Source: Halobacteriales archaeon QH_7_66_36 (GTDB taxonomy: Archaea; Halobacteriota; Halobacteria; Halobacteriales; Haloarculaceae). Taken from it: DNA of 64,000 nucleotides. Every line of letters begins with the position of its first letter. The first letter of the stretch is position 1. This document shows, one piece after another, positions 10,046 to 25,000 of this stretch. The notes beneath the pieces are model-generated. The model saw only the letters and a program-made list of their open reading frames with translations. It did not search any database and was not told the DNA's origin. Location: the NCBI GenBank assembly GCA_003021175.1, contig PXQV01000013.1, positions 83,903 through 147,902 on the forward strand. Reading direction: 5' to 3'. The position numbers and the translations under genes were made by a program.

Positions 10046-13000
10046 TCCTTTGTCCCACAAGGGCCTGTCTGAAACGCGCGTCCGTACATCGGCCGTACAG
10101 CGCCGGCGTGGCGCTTCAACCCCACAAGGGTCCGTCTGAAACCAGCGCAGATGACGCTCACGGCGTTCCAAGAGTCGCTTCAACCCCACAAGGGTCCGTC
10201 TGAAACGCGAGTCGACGAGCGTCTCCCACTCTTCCTGGTCGCTTCAACCCCACAAGGGTCCGTCTGAAACAGTTTGTCGGGGAAGCAAACGGTGGTTCAG
10301 AGGCCGCTTCAACCCCACAAGGGTCCGTCTGAAACTTCTTCCCGGTCGTCGATCCAGCGACCGATGGGCTGCTTCAACCCCACAAGGGTCCGTCTGAAAC
10401 CCGTACTCGTCCATCTCCGTGGCGATTCGTTGGAGGCTTCAACCCCACAAGGGTCCGTCTGAAACCGGCGGCTTCCAGTTCTACCTCGGCGCCGTCCTCC
10501 GGCTTCAACCCCACAAGGGTCCGTCTGAAACCATCTGGTCGACGTGACAACGGGTGACGTCGGCGCGCTTCAACCCCACAAGGGTCCGTCTGAAACAAGC
10601 GTGCCATGTCTTCCGTTCCTCCGAGGGATCGAGCTTCAACCCCACAAGGGTCCGTCTGAAACCCGCCGCGCCGTCTACCGAGTATCGACTGATCGTCGCT
10701 TCAACCCCACGAGGGTCCGTCTGAAACTCTCTGTGGCGGTCGACATCTTCGCGACGGTCTCGGTGCTTCAACCCCACAAGGGTCCGTCTGAAACTACTAA
10801 CCGAGACCATGACCGAGACCACTATCCGAGCTTCAACCCCACAAGGGTCCGTCTGAAACACGCGGATGGCCCACTTTCTGGAGTGGTGTGAGGACGCTTC
10901 AACCCCACAAGGGTCCGTCTGAAACTAGGGGCCTCCGCCCGGCGCGGTGGTCTTGTTCGGGCTTCAACCCCACAAGGGTCCGTCTGAAACACCCCACACT
11001 CGCGACAGCGTTTCAGCCGAGCCTTGCTTCAACCCCACAAGGGTCCGTCTGAAACGAGACGATGGACGGCCCACGGTTCGTCGAGTTACTTGCTTCAACC
11101 CCACAAGGGTCCGTCTGAAACTCGTCCTCGTCGGCGACTCCGCTATCATCTGAGTTGCTTCAACCCCACAAGGGTCCGTCTGAAACGCGGGCGGGTGGAG
11201 GCATAACTTAGCGGGCTGGTCGGCTTCAACCCCACAAGGGTCCGTCTGAAACATCAAAAGTGTTTGCACACGTTTCGTCGCGTAGATCGCTTCAACCCCA
11301 CAAGGGTCCGTCTGAAACTCCAGCCCGTCGCGGAGGAGCCGTGCGGCGCGGACGCTTCAACCCCACAAGGGTCCGTCTGAAACTCGTAGCCGCCCTGTCC
11401 GCCGATCAGGTCTTTGTCGCTTCAACCCCACAAGGGTCCGTCTGAAACCGGGAAACGATGCTTCCGGCCATGACCGTTCCGTGCTTCAACCCCACAAGGG
11501 TCCGTCTGAAACTGGTGACCAAGAGTGACAGCACGGGACCAGAGCAATTGCTTCAACCCCACAAGGGTCCGTCTGAAACACTCGAGGTCGTCGATCACCC
11601 GCTGAGTCACGCTGCTTCAACCCCACAAGGGTCCGTCTGAAACGGTTGACAATTGGCGATACGATCGACTCAGCATCTGGCTTCAACCCCACAAGGGTCC
11701 GTCTGAAACCGGGGAGGCGGACGTTGGCCGCGTCGGCGAGGGTGCGCTTCAACCCCACAAGGGTCCGTCTGAAACGCGAGCAGACAGTCCACATCGTCGT
11801 GATGACGTGGGAGCTTCAACCCCACAAGGGTCCGTCTGAAACACGCGCATCCCGAGGTTGGTGCTCTTCGTCGTCGGCAGCTTCAACCCCACAAGGGTCC
11901 GTCTGAAACGCAACGAGCAGGGCGAGGCCTATCGCGACCTCGTCGCTTCAACCCCACAAGGGTCCGTCTGAAACCGAGTCGAGCGACGACGCGTCCTGCA
12001 CGATCTGCAGGCTTCAACCCCACAAGGGTCCGTCTGAAACGTTCCGCTCCCCGAGCAGGTCGACTATCCGACCGTCGCTTCAACCCCACAAGGGTCCGTC
12101 TGAAACCCTTGCCGTTTCGGACACCGATTTTTTCGGGTCGTGGGCTTCAACCCCACAAGGGTCCGTCTGAAACGGGAATGACGCCTCAAACGCTCGCTTG
12201 TAGGCAAGCGGCTTCAACCCCACAAGGGTCCGTCTGAAACACTGGTCTCGGATCGGTTATTCGTGTCGTTACCAGCTGCTTCAACCCCACAAGGGTCCGT
12301 CTGAAACCGAGGGGCATGAGGATTACGAGCACCGACTCGCTCGCTTCAACCCCACAAGGGTCCGTCTGAAACCGCTGTGCGCGTTCACCAAGTGCCGTCT
12401 CAACGGGGCTTCAACCCCACAAGGGTCCGTCTGAAACGTGATGGGCTGACCGTCGACATTCCGCGTTTCAAGGCTTCAACCCCACAAGGGTCCGTCTGAA
12501 ACTCGAAACACGTCGATTTCGACCGTATCACCGATTTCGCTTCAACCCCACAAGGGTCCGTCTGAAACCGAGTATGATAACATTGTCCTCGTGATTGCCG
12601 ACGCTTCAACCCCACAAGGGTCCGTCTGAAACAGCGGCGTCGACGGCGACCAGCTCGACGTGGGCGGCTTCAACCCCACAAGGGTCCGTCTGAAACGGTT
12701 GACAATTGGCGATACGATCGACTCAGCATCTGGCTTCAACCCCACAAGGGTCCGTCTGAAACGTACGTCGACGCGGACGACGGGACGATCAAGCTCGTGC
12801 TTCAACCCCACAAGGGTCCGTCTGAAACTCTCGCGGACACTGGGGAACGTTGGGCAGGAGGACGCTTCAACCCCACAAGGGTCCGTCTGAAACGCGTCCA
12901 GTCTGACTTCTTTCATTTCCCCCGCTTCGCTTCAACCCCACAAGGGTCCGTCTGAAACCGATACGATGAGTGTCGTTCGCGGACTCACTGGTATCGCTTC

Positions 13001-16000
13001 AACCCCACAAGGGTCCGTCTGAAACACAAGCGAGCGTTTGAGGCGTCATTCCCGATCCTCGCTTCAACCCCACAAGGGTCCGTCTGAAACCTGGGTCGTA
13101 CGGTGGGGCGATGCCGTCGCCGATCGCTTCAACCCCACAAGGGTCCGTCTGAAACGTTGAGCGCGACCCATGTAACACCCCCAAGCGCGAGGCTTCAACC
13201 CCACAAGGGTCCGTCTGAAACTCGAACTGGCGTCCTTCAAAGTGCCTGCCTCAACCGCTTCAACCCCACAAGGGTCCGTCTGAAACTCACCGTGCCGTCG
13301 GGAGCGAGGTGCTTTGACTCCTCGCTTCAACCCCACAAGGGTCCGTCTGAAACCAAGGGCGTTTCGAGCAGTCTCATCTGAGGTATCGCTTCAACCCCAC
13401 AAGGGTCCGTCTGAAACCGCACAGACCGGCAACAAGCAGCTACTCCGAAAGGAGCTTCAACCCCACAAGGGTCCGTCTGAAACCGGGCCGCTACCACGAC
13501 CCCGACGCCGTCGCGGATCGCTTCAACCCCACAAGGGTCCGTCTGAAACAGCTGCGTGATGGTCGACGCAGACGACCGCGTTGTTGCTTCAACCCCACAA
13601 GGGTCCGTCTGAAACACGGCTCGGGATAGGGCTCAGATTCCAGTGCTTGTGAGCTTCAACCCCACAAGGGTCCGTCTGAAACGAGGTGTCGTCGGTTATC
13701 GTTCCTTCGTCACGGAGTTGCTTCAACCCCACAAGGGTCCGTCTGAAACACGGTGCAAGTCGGCAGTGCCGGCGTCCTCAAGTATCGCTTCAACCCCACA
13801 AGGGTCCGTCTGAAACACGTACGTCCGGTCGGCGTACGAGCGCGGCTGGAAGCTTCAACCCCACAAGGGTCCGTCTGAAACTGGTTCTCTTTGTCGCCGT
13901 CCAGGTGGTGGACGTGGCTTCAACCCCACAAGGGTCCGTCTGAAACGGTCTGAATGCTCCCCAAGAGGCCGCGGTAGTAGATGCTTCAACCCCACAAGGG
14001 TCCGTCTGAAACGGACACCGGATGTCGAACAGCCCTGTGCCAAATGTGGCTTCAACCCCACAAGGGTCCGTCTGAAACAAGTCGGATCGGACGACGCCCA
14101 CCGACCACGGCCGCGCTTCAACCCCACAAGGGTCCGTCTGAAACGACGCTTGAGGACAATCCCGACTTCCGGACGGACCTGCTTCAACCCCACAAGGGTC
14201 CGTCTGAAACGAAGGACGACCTTGAGGAGCAGCTCTCCGAGAAAGAGGCTTCAACCCCACAAGGGTCCGTCTGAAACGAAGTATAACAAACGGAACGGAT
14301 ATTTCCGCCCGCTTCAACCCCACAAGGGTCCGTCTGAAACCCGAGTACGCCGTCGACATGGAATAGTCAGCTAACCGCTTCAACCCCACAAGGGTCCGTC
14401 TGAAACGGCGTCAATTTCCGAGTCAGCCACAGCGTCTGTTTGCTTCAACCCCACAAGGGTCCGTCTGAAACGCGTACACCGTCTCTCCAGACGGGGAGAT
14501 AGAGAGGGCTTCAACCCCACAAGGGTCCGTCTGAAACGGCCTATCAAAAAGACGTGCAGGCGGCGCTTCGGCGGCTTCAACCCCACAAGGGTCCGTCTGA
14601 AACCTGTGTCGGATCTGGCTGGTATGCAGGGTTCGTCGCGCTTCAACCCCACAAGGGTCCGTCTGAAACCTCGGGATCGATGCCGAACTCGTCGTAGTCC
14701 TCCTCGCTTCAACCCCACAAGGGTCCGTCTGAAACCCGACGACAAACACCGCGAGTGCATCCGCTGTGGTGGCTTCAACCCCACAAGGGTCCGTCTGAAA
14801 CTTCCAGTCGACGCGAGATGGAGCCTGCTTGATCGGGCTTCAACCCCACAAGGGTCCGTCTGAAACGCGGGAACGCACTGGCGGTCGACGCGACTCTCCG
14901 CTTCAACCCCACAAGGGTCCGTCTGAAACCTGGCCGACTGTCGTCAGTGGGCTGAGTGAGCCCGCTTCAACCCCACAAGGGTCCGTCTGAAACCGTTGTC
15001 CTCCGTATCACTGTCTGCTTCATTGTCTGGCTTCAACCCCACAAGGGTCCGTCTGAAACCCGAGTCGCGGAACGACACGGACGGCCCGCCGAGGGGCTTC
15101 AACCCCACAAGGGTCCGTCTGAAACCGTCGTGCATCCACAGCAAGAGCTGTCGGCGAGAGTCGCTTCAACCCCACAAGGGTCCGTCTGAAACGGTGCCTC
15201 CCCCACGATGTTTGCGTACTGGTTTCTGGCTTCAACCCCACAAGGGTCCGTCTGAAACCCGATCACCGCGACATCGGTGAAGGTCTCCTGGGGCTTCAAC
15301 CCCACAAGGGTCCGTCTGAAACCGGGATTGTACATCGCCCCGACGCCGTCCGGGTAGACGCTTCAACCCCACAAGGGTCCGTCTGAAACGTGGACCTTGA
15401 GGATGTCGTGCTCGTTCTTGTCGCGGCTTCAACCCCACAAGGGTCCGTCTGAAACGATGGGCAGTCCGAGGTCTCGGCCGGGACGTTCTCGCTTCAACCC
15501 CACAAGGGTCCGTCTGAAACCTCGTGACACGTCTGACTCGTGTACGCCGGATTCACGCTTCAACCCCACAAGGGTCCGTCTGAAACTCCTGAAACCCCCC
15601 TCAGCGCGAGGCTTCCCTTGTAGGCTTCAACCCCACAAGGGTCCGTCTGAAACACGGCACTCTCTTGAACCCGCTTACGACACCTGTTAGCTTCAACCCC
15701 ACAAGGGTCCGTCTGAAACGGCACAGCCCGCCAAGAGTTTGGATTCGCCGATGTCGCTTCAACCCCACAAGGGTCCGTCTGAAACCCGCAGATGCTCGGT
15801 TTCTTCGAGGACGGAGAGCCGCTTCAACCCCACAAGGGTCCGTCTGAAACTGGGGCGGCGACTTCATCACCAACGAGGGCATCTACGCTTCAACCCCACA
15901 AGGGTCCGTCTGAAACGACTGATTACGTCGGTATCGGCAGCGTCTGCCGTCGCTTCAACCCCACAAGGGTCCGTCTGAAACACGCTTCGATCTCGTGCTT

Positions 16001-19000
16001 TTGCACCCAAAGTGCGCGCTTCAACCCCACAAGGGTCCGTCTGAAACTGAGACCGTCACCCGGTCGTCGCGACTGTTCGTCGAGCTTCAACCCCACAAGG
16101 GTCCGTCTGAAACTCCTCGCTGTGGCGGAGGGAATGTTCGGTCTCGGGTCGCTTCAACCCCACAAGGGTCCGTCTGAAACAGAGAAACACTGCTTCATCG
16201 CCCGGCGAACAGTTCGCTTCAACCCCACAAGGGTCCGTCTGAAACTCTGGATTTCGTAGTCGGTGTTCGCAGCGATGTCGCTTCAACCCCACAAGGGTCC
16301 GTCTGAAACGAGTTCGTCATCGTTGTCGAGTCGGTCGGTGCAGTGCTTCAACCCCACAAGGGTCCGTCTGAAACCCGTTGAAGATCGGAAAGTGTCTGTC
16401 CATCAGTCATCGCTTCAACCCCACAAGGGTCCGTCTGAAACAGGCGACAGTAACTTCGTCGTCGCAGCGTGGGATGAGCTTCAACCCCACAAGGGTCCGT
16501 CTGAAACCAAGATGCTCGGCGGCCAGCGCCTCGGCGTACGCCTGCTTCAACCCCACAAGGGTCCGTCTGAAACAGGACTCGATTACTGATCTCAGTGCAC
16601 TGTACACGGAGCTTCAACCCCACAAGGGTCCGTCTGAAACGGGCTCGGTCACGCGGACGCGCAGGTGGCGATGGCCGCTTCAACCCCACAAGGGTCCGTC
16701 TGAAACGGGGTCGATGTAGATGGGCCTGTTCGATAGCGTGGGCTTCAACCCCACAAGGGTCCGTCTGAAACCGTCGCGCCGTTATAGAGGTCCCACCACG
16801 TCGGGGCGCTTCAACCCCACAAGGGTCCGTCTGAAACGACGTGCTGTTCGGACTGCTCGAGCATGCACGCCGGCTTCAACCCCACAAGGGTCCGTCTGAA
16901 ACGCTTCTTCAGGACCAGCCCAGCGCCCTCGCGGACTGTGCTTCAACCCCACAAGGGTCCGTCTGAAACATGATACCTGTGGTGACCACGGCGGCACCAA
17001 TCGCGCTTCAACCCCACAAGGGTCCGTCTGAAACCAGCGCGGCGGTGGGCAAGCACTGCGACAGCTGGCGCTTCAACCCCACAAGGGTCCGTCTGAAACC
17101 CGTACTTTCTCGCCGACCGTACGACAGCGTGGTGGCTTCAACCCCACAAGGGTCCGTCTGAAACAGGACTGCTATGCCGTTCACTTCTCGCTGTAGCCAT
17201 GCTTCAACCCCACAAGGGTCCGTCTGAAACCAGTGCGCCTTCGACACCGATCAGATCACGCCGGCCGCTTCAACCCCACAAGGGTCCGTCTGAAACATCG
17301 CCCCCGCTATCGCTGCTGCTGGTATCCTCTGCTTCAACCCCACAAGGGTCCGTCTGAAACTCGACACGAGCGCCGACAGCGGCGACGGCGACACCGGCTT
17401 CAACCCCACAAGGGTCCGTCTGAAACACGCTCACGGGATCGTCGTTCGACCGGCTAAACGGCGCTTCAACCCCACAAGGGTCCGTCTGAAACCGACTCGT
17501 ACACAGTGGCAGCCAGCCCCAGCGCGAGCTTCAACCCCACAAGGGTCCGTCTGAAACTAATCTCATCAAAGAGATGGGTTGGCAGGGGCTCGGGCTTCAA
17601 CCCCACAAGGGTCCGTCTGAAACGGGTTCGATTTCGACGCTGATGACGAGGACGCCGCCGGCTTCAACCCCACAAGGGTCCGTCTGAAACCACTCGTACT
17701 GTTCGACCTGCCCCGTGGGACCTGCTTCAACCCCACAAGGGTCCGTCTGAAACATGAGTGGGCGGAGTTCCAGCGCTTCCGAGCGAACGGGCTTCAACCC
17801 CACAAGGGTCCGTCTGAAACGATTTGCCCGCCGGCGTCGAGAAGAGACAGTACTCGCTTCAACCCCACAAGGGTCCGTCTGAAACCTGGCCGGCTGTCCG
17901 AGACGTCAGCATGGCGGTCGGGCTTCAACCCCACAAGGGTCCGTCTGAAACCCGTTCGCGAGGTCGACGACGGGGTCGCCGATCTCGCTTCAACCCCACA
18001 AGGGTCCGTCTGAAACTGAAAATGCGGAGTGGCAGACGACGCTCGACTTCACGCTTCAACCCCACAAGGGTCCGTCTGAAACACCAGCAACCAACCGCGT
18101 CCCCGGGGAAGGACGCGCTTCAACCCCACAAGGGTCCGTCTGAAACGAGGTCGGAGAGTGGACCTTCCTCGGCGTCGCTGCTTCAACCCCACAAGGGTCC
18201 GTCTGAAACGGGTGACCGCTGGACTGTCGCCGATGAGTGGTATGCTTCAACCCCACAAGGGTCCGTCTGAAACATGTCCCGGAGCTTCGTGTCGGGCTTC
18301 GCGAGCTCGCTTCAACCCCACAAGGGTCCGTCTGAAACGTCTGCGACGTACTTACCGCGTCCATCGCGGTCTGTGCTTCAACCCCACAAGGGTCCGTCTG
18401 AAACCTCACTCACCTCACCCATGCCAGCTGACCTCATCTCGCTTCAACCCCACAAGGGTCCGTCTGAAACGACTACCGGACGCATCTCGCCAACCTCCTC
18501 AACCCGCTTCAACCCCACAAGGGTCCGTCTGAAACGCCGGGGAGACGGCCGACATCGATAGTGCTGTCCAGCTTCAACCCCACAAGGGTCCGTCTGAAAC
18601 GAGGGGCCGAAGATCGACGGGATCGCCGACATCTCGCTTCAACCCCACAAGGGTCCGTCTGAAACCGTTTCCCGCCGATGGGCGACGTGACGGTCGCCAG
18701 GCTTCAACCCCACAAGGGTCCGTCTGAAACCCGTTTCCGACGCTCAAACCCTGGGGGTGACGGCCCGCTTCAACCCCACAAGGGTCCGTCTGAAACACGA
18801 CTGGCGGTCCCTGGACCCGCGCTGGTATCGGCTTCAACCCCACAAGGGTCCGTCTGAAACCGTCTGAAGCCTTCTGACGCCGAAAAGGACACCTTCGCTT
18901 CAACCCCACAAGGGTCCGTCTGAAACGTCGTACCGCGGGAACGACGTGTATCGCCTGGAAGGGCTTCAACCCCACAAGGGTCCGTCTGAAACCATCGCCG

Positions 19001-22000
19001 TCGAAGTCGTCGTCCTGGACCCGGTCGCTTCAACCCCACAAGGGTCCGTCTGAAACCGCTTCGACGATGCCCAGACCGCGCTTTCGCGGGTCGCTTCAAC
19101 CCCACAAGGGTCCGTCTGAAACTCGGGCCAGCGATGGCGTTGACGACGTCCCACCTTCGCTTCAACCCCACAAGGGTCCGTCTGAAACTCCGTCCGAACC
19201 AGGTCATCGACGCCATCCTTCGGGAGCTTCAACCCCACAAGGGTCCGTCTGAAACACGGACGGGGAGTTTACCCGCGGCTTCCTGGAACTGCTTCAACCC
19301 CACAAGGGTCCGTCTGAAACCGTCGGTGTCGATGTTGGTGTCACTCATAGATTCGCTTCAACCCCACAAGGGTCCGTCTGAAACGAGACGTTGTCCCACT
19401 CAACAGCTCTCCGGCCGGTGCTTCAACCCCACAAGGGTCCGTCTGAAACACATGTGTGGGGCGTCAGCTACTCGCAGTCTATTGGCTTCAACCCCACAAG
19501 GGTCCGTCTGAAACCAGGAGGCGTTCCCGGGTAATAGCACGCCGGCGAACGCTTCAACCCCACAAGGGTCCGTCTGAAACTCCATGATGGCTTCTGTCTC
19601 GGGGTCTTGGAGCTTGCTTCAACCCCACAAGGGTCCGTCTGAAACGCAGAAGACCAGCCGCTTGCGTCGACGCGATACACGCTTCAACCCCACAAGGGTC
19701 CGTCTGAAACGAGGATGAGGACGACGCGTCCGAGTTCGCGCCGCTCGCTTCAACCCCACAAGGGTCCGTCTGAAACGCGCTCGATGCGCGCTTGATAGTC
19801 GTCGTGGTCGTCGCTTCAACCCCACAAGGGTCCGTCTGAAACACGGGCATGGACATGGACGAGATAACCGAAGACATGGCTTCAACCCCACAAGGGTCCG
19901 TCTGAAACACTGGAACGACATTAGACTGACTTGCCTGATAGTTGCTTCAACCCCACAAGGGTCCGTCTGAAACACAGGATATCATAGCGGACGAGGCGAC
20001 CGACACGGGGCTTCAACCCCACAAGGGTCCGTCTGAAACCGTCGTCCACTATCACTCTCGCGTCCGCGGACCTCGCTTCAACCCCACAAGGGTCCGTCTG
20101 AAACACAGTCCGCGGACAGGTAGCCCTCCGGCGTCCCCGCGCTTCAACCCCACAAGGGTCCGTCTGAAACACAGTAGTCGCACTTTTCCTTAGTCCGGGA
20201 GATAGCTTCAACCCCACAAGGGTCCGTCTGAAACTCGAGTGGGTTAAATCTCCGCATGGGACGCGTTACGGCTTCAACCCCACAAGGGTCCGTCTGAAAC
20301 GCTATATCTGTCCGTTCCTGTGTCGTCTCGAACTCGCTTCAACCCCACAAGGGTCCGTCTGAAACACATCCTCGGCCACAAGTCCACCTTCCGGATGTAG
20401 CTTCAACCCCACAAGGGTCCGTCTGAAACGCACTCCTCGACGGTATCCCACGGCATGACTATCTCGCTTCAACCCCACAAGGGTCCGTCTGAAACCCTGT
20501 GGGGCGTCCTCGTCGTCTCCGGCGGAGTCGCTTCAACCCCACAAGGGTCCGTCTGAAACCGGCGGGCGTCGGGGTTCTCGTCGCGGCATATAACGCTTCA
20601 ACCCCACAAGGGTCCGTCTGAAACACGGGACAGACGGGCTAACGCTATACGTAGACGGGCTTCAACCCCACAAGGGTCCGTCTGAAACACAGCGGACGAC
20701 CGTCACGCCCGACCGCCACCTCTCGCTTCAACCCCACAAGGGTCCGTCTGAAACAGGATATGAAGGCGTCGAGGTAGGTAAATTCGAGTGTGCTTCAACC
20801 CCACAAGGGTCCGTCTGAAACTTGCTACCTGGAGGATAAGCCATGTACGAACTACCTGCTTCAACCCCACAAGGGTCCGTCTGAAACCCAGCGATGTGAA
20901 CCACCATTAGCAGCGTAGCGGCGCTTCAACCCCACAAGGGTCCGTCTGAAACAATGCGCTGCTCGCGTAGGCGCTCCAGCAGGCGGTCGCTTCAACCCCA
21001 CAAGGGTCCGTCTGAAACCGCCGCGTAACAGCCGCATACTGCGGTGGCGGCCCCCGCTTCAACCCCACAAGGGTCCGTCTGAAACTCACTGCCGTCGGTT
21101 CGTCTCCCGCGGCTGTTCGGCGCTTCAACCCCACAAGGGTCCGTCTGAAACTCGAAGAAGCCGACCGGCCGGAACCGGGGCCGGAGGGCTTCAACCCCAC
21201 AAGGGTCCGTCTGAAACTCGATCTGTCCGTCGACGAAGTAGAAGCAAAGCTCGCTTCAACCCCACAAGGGTCCGTCTGAAACGGGGCCGTGACCTGCACG
21301 CCGTTCTGCCGAGTTGTGCTTCAACCCCACAAGGGTCCGTCTGAAACCGGCTCGCGTTCAGTCTCTTCGCCATGACGGTCGGCGCTTCAACCCCACAAGG
21401 GTCCGTCTGAAACACACCTTCACCGCGCCGGGCCGCGTCCGGTGTCCTTTGCTTCAACCCCACAAGGGTCCGTCTGAAACGCGCGACGCCGGGCGGCCAC
21501 GCGTCTCGTACACAATGCTTCAACCCCACAAGGGTCCGTCTGAAACCCGGCCACACGTCGCCGTCACCGCGCCCGAGCGCGCTTCAACCCCACAAGGGTC
21601 CGTCTGAAACCCGCGTTCTTCAGCCACGGAGCCGCCTGCTGCGTGCTTCAACCCCACAAGGGTCCGTCTGAAACTCCGTAACATCGGCTCTTCCTGCATC
21701 TTGTCCATGCTTCAACCCCACAAGGGTCCGTCTGAAACGATGCATCCACACGCCGGCCCGTCGTCGGCACAAGAGCTTCAACCCCACAAGGGTCCGTCTG
21801 AAACGACAAAGACGGGCTAACGATCATCGCGGAGTCGTCCGCTTCAACCCCACAAGGGTCCGTCTGAAACCCACCCGCCAGCCACGGCGGTCGACCGACG
21901 AGGTCGTGCTTCAACCCCACAAGGGTCCGTCTGAAACTCGTTGGTGGTGTCGTAGTCGGGGCCGTACTCGCTTCAACCCCACAAGGGTCCGTCTGAAACG

Positions 22001-25000
22001 TGCTTACAGGGTCCGTAAGCACCGATTACCGGGAGCTTCAACCCCACAAGGGTCCGTCTGAAACCCACTCGCCCGCTCCCTCGCTGTCCGGCTTCGACGA
22101 GCTTCAACCCCACAAGGGTCCGTCTGAAACTTGGTACTCGTAGGTGCTGCCGTCCGGTTTTTCCACGCTTCAACCCCACAAGGGTCCGTCTGAAACCGTC
22201 TTAGAGCCGGAGTACGTCAGCAACGGGACGCTTCAACCCCACAAGGGTCCGTCTGAAACCTTCCCCGCTGCTGGCTGTTCGTGTCGCCCGGCAGGCTTCA
22301 ACCCCACAAGGGTCCGTCTGAAACTCCTTGAGATTCTGATGTTGGTCGTACCACAGCCTGCTTCAACCCCACAAGGGTCCGTCTGAAACGCGGTTCCGGT
22401 CCTTCGGCAGCTTGAGCTTGAACGTGCTTCAACCCCACAAGGGTCCGTCTGAAACGCTGTCCGGCACGACGACGGAGGGAGGGTACACCCGGCTTCAACC
22501 CCACAAGGGTCCGTCTGAAACCGTCGTCTTAGAGCCGGAGTACGTCAGCAACGGGACGCTTCAACCCCACAAGGGTCCGTCTGAAACCAAGCCCGCCCCG
22601 GCCCCCAGTTCGTCCAGCTTCGGCTTCAACCCCACAAGGGTCCGTCTGAAACACGCTGTTCCGCTGATGGGCCGGGTCGCCCCCCTTCGCTTCAACCCCA
22701 CAAGGGTCCGTCTGAAACGGCCGACGACCGCCCTGGCCCGCTGTCGCGCCCGTCGCTTCAACCCCACAAGGGTCCGTCTGAAACCATCCCGGTCGGTGAC
22801 GACCTGGCCGACCTGCTGGCGCTTCAACCCCACAAGGGTCCGTCTGAAACACTGGACGATGCCGAAATGCGTCGTCCTGACCCACGCTTCAACCCCACAA
22901 GGGTCCGTCTGAAACTAGTCCCGCGGGGTGGTTCCGCGGCGATTCGACGGGTGCTTCAACCCCACAAGGGTCCGTCTGAAACCAGTTCGCCGCCCGTGTC
23001 AACAGTCATCCGCCTGCTTCAACCCCACAAGGGTCCGTCTGAAACCGGCCAGGCTGTCGTCGTCATCGAACAGCAGGCCGGCTTCAACCCCACAAGGGTC
23101 CGTCTGAAACACGTCGACGACGCTGATACCTTCGAACGTCACCTGGCTTCAACCCCACAAGGGTCCGTCTGAAACCCGGGAAATCGACGACCGTCCGGTC
23201 CTGGATTCGGCTTCAACCCCACAAGGGTCCGTCTGAAACCAGGGCGTCCATCGTAGCGACCGCGTCGTCCATCGGGCTTCAACCCCACAAGGGTCCGTCT
23301 GAAACTCAGGGGGGCGTGTGCAAAACCAGATATGCGTATCCGCTTCAACCCCACAAGGGTCCGTCTGAAACCCGTCGCTTCGCGTACCAGTCACAGGTTG
23401 CGGGCTCGCTTCAACCCCACAAGGGTCCGTCTGAAACCAGCATCGGCGGCTGGGACCAGGCCTGCGACTGCGAGCTTCAACCCCACAAGGGTCCGTCTGA
23501 AACGAGTGGGACGCGGGCGACCCGCAGAACACGCCGCTTGCTTCAACCCCACAAGGGTCCGTCTGAAACCGTGTCGTAGGACTGCGTTTTGTCCTTCTGC
23601 GGGTCGCTTCAACCCCACAAGGGTCCGTCTGAAACAAGATCGACCGGACGGGAAAGGCGGCGGTGTGGCGGCTTCAACCCCACAAGGGTCCGTCTGAAAC
23701 GGGGCTGTGGGAGGGTATCGTGACGACGGAGGCGCAGCTTCAACCCCACAAGGGTCCGTCTGAAACCTGCTCGACGCCAGATTTAGTCATCGGGCTATCC
23801 GGCTTCAACCCCACAAGGGTCCGTCTGAAACGAGTTCTTTCACGATGTTCGTTTGCTGGTAGGATACGCTTCAACCCCACAAGGGTCCGTCTGAAACCTC
23901 CGAAATATCACGATTGGGCGTATGAGGTAACGCTTCAACCCCACAAGGGTCCGTCTGAAACCTCGTCGAGAGCGTCCAACTCAGCCGTTTGCTCGCTTCA
24001 ACCCCACAAGGGTCCGTCTGAAACGCACCTCGCCAACAATTCGTGCATCCAGTATGTCGGGCTTCAACCCCACAAGGGTCCGTCTGAAACAGCGTCGAGC
24101 GCGCTCACGTCGCTCTTGTCGTGTGGGCTTCAACCCCACAAGGGTCCGTCTGAAACACGACCACCTGCACCGGATCTTCGATGAGATCGAGGCGCTTCAA
24201 CCCCACAAGGGTCCGTCTGAAACGCGGTCCTCCCGGACCCGCGGTTCCGCGGGTGCGAGCTTCAACCCCACAAGGGTCCGTCTGAAACATGAGCGATGCG
24301 GTAGCTCTCTCGCCCGGCGACTTGGCTTCAACCCCACAAGGGTCCGTCTGAAACTCAATTCGACAATCATCAGTTCGGGCTTGATATTTCAGCTTCAACC
24401 CCACAAGGGTCCGTCTGAAACGGGAAGAGGGTTAAGCCCGACGCGCCCTGATCGGGCTTCAACCCCACAAGGGTCCGTCTGAAACTCGTCCTCCTCAAGC
24501 TCGTCGAGTGCCCAGTACGCGCTTCAACCCCACAAGGGTCCGTCTGAAACCCGTCGTGCCGTCTGTTGTCGTGTCATAGTTTCTGCTTCAACCCCACAAG
24601 GGTCCGTCTGAAACTCGTGGCGGAGGCGGCGGTCGTGGGGATGCTGTCGCTTGCTTCAACCCCACAAGGGTCCGTCTGAAACACCGCGGGTCCGGGAGGA
24701 CCGCGTACAGTCCACCGGGCTTCAACCCCACAAGGGTCCGTCTGAAACTGGAACGGTCGGACGCTCTTCCCGTCCGGCCATTCGCTTCAACCCCACAAGG
24801 GTCCGTCTGAAACGTCTGCGAAGACGATCTCGACTTTCTGGATGTTGTCGCTTCAACCCCACAAGGGTCCGTCTGAAACGGCCAGCTCCCGATTGACTCG
24901 CGGGCGGATGTTCGCGCTTCAACCCCACAAGGGTCCGTCTGAAACGACATCTCGCCGACAGAATTGCTCTGGATATTGTATGCTTCAACCCCACAAGGGT

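Noticed and set aside
18691..18725. Possible self-targeting spacer resembling the thermosome MGDVTV codons
   Set aside because: The similarity is short with several mismatches and does not extend to either side; chance resemblance is enough.
18666..18766. Neighbouring spacers whose minus-strand translations both end in GNG
   Set aside because: They differ in nucleotides outside a few codons; not convincing as homologous targets.
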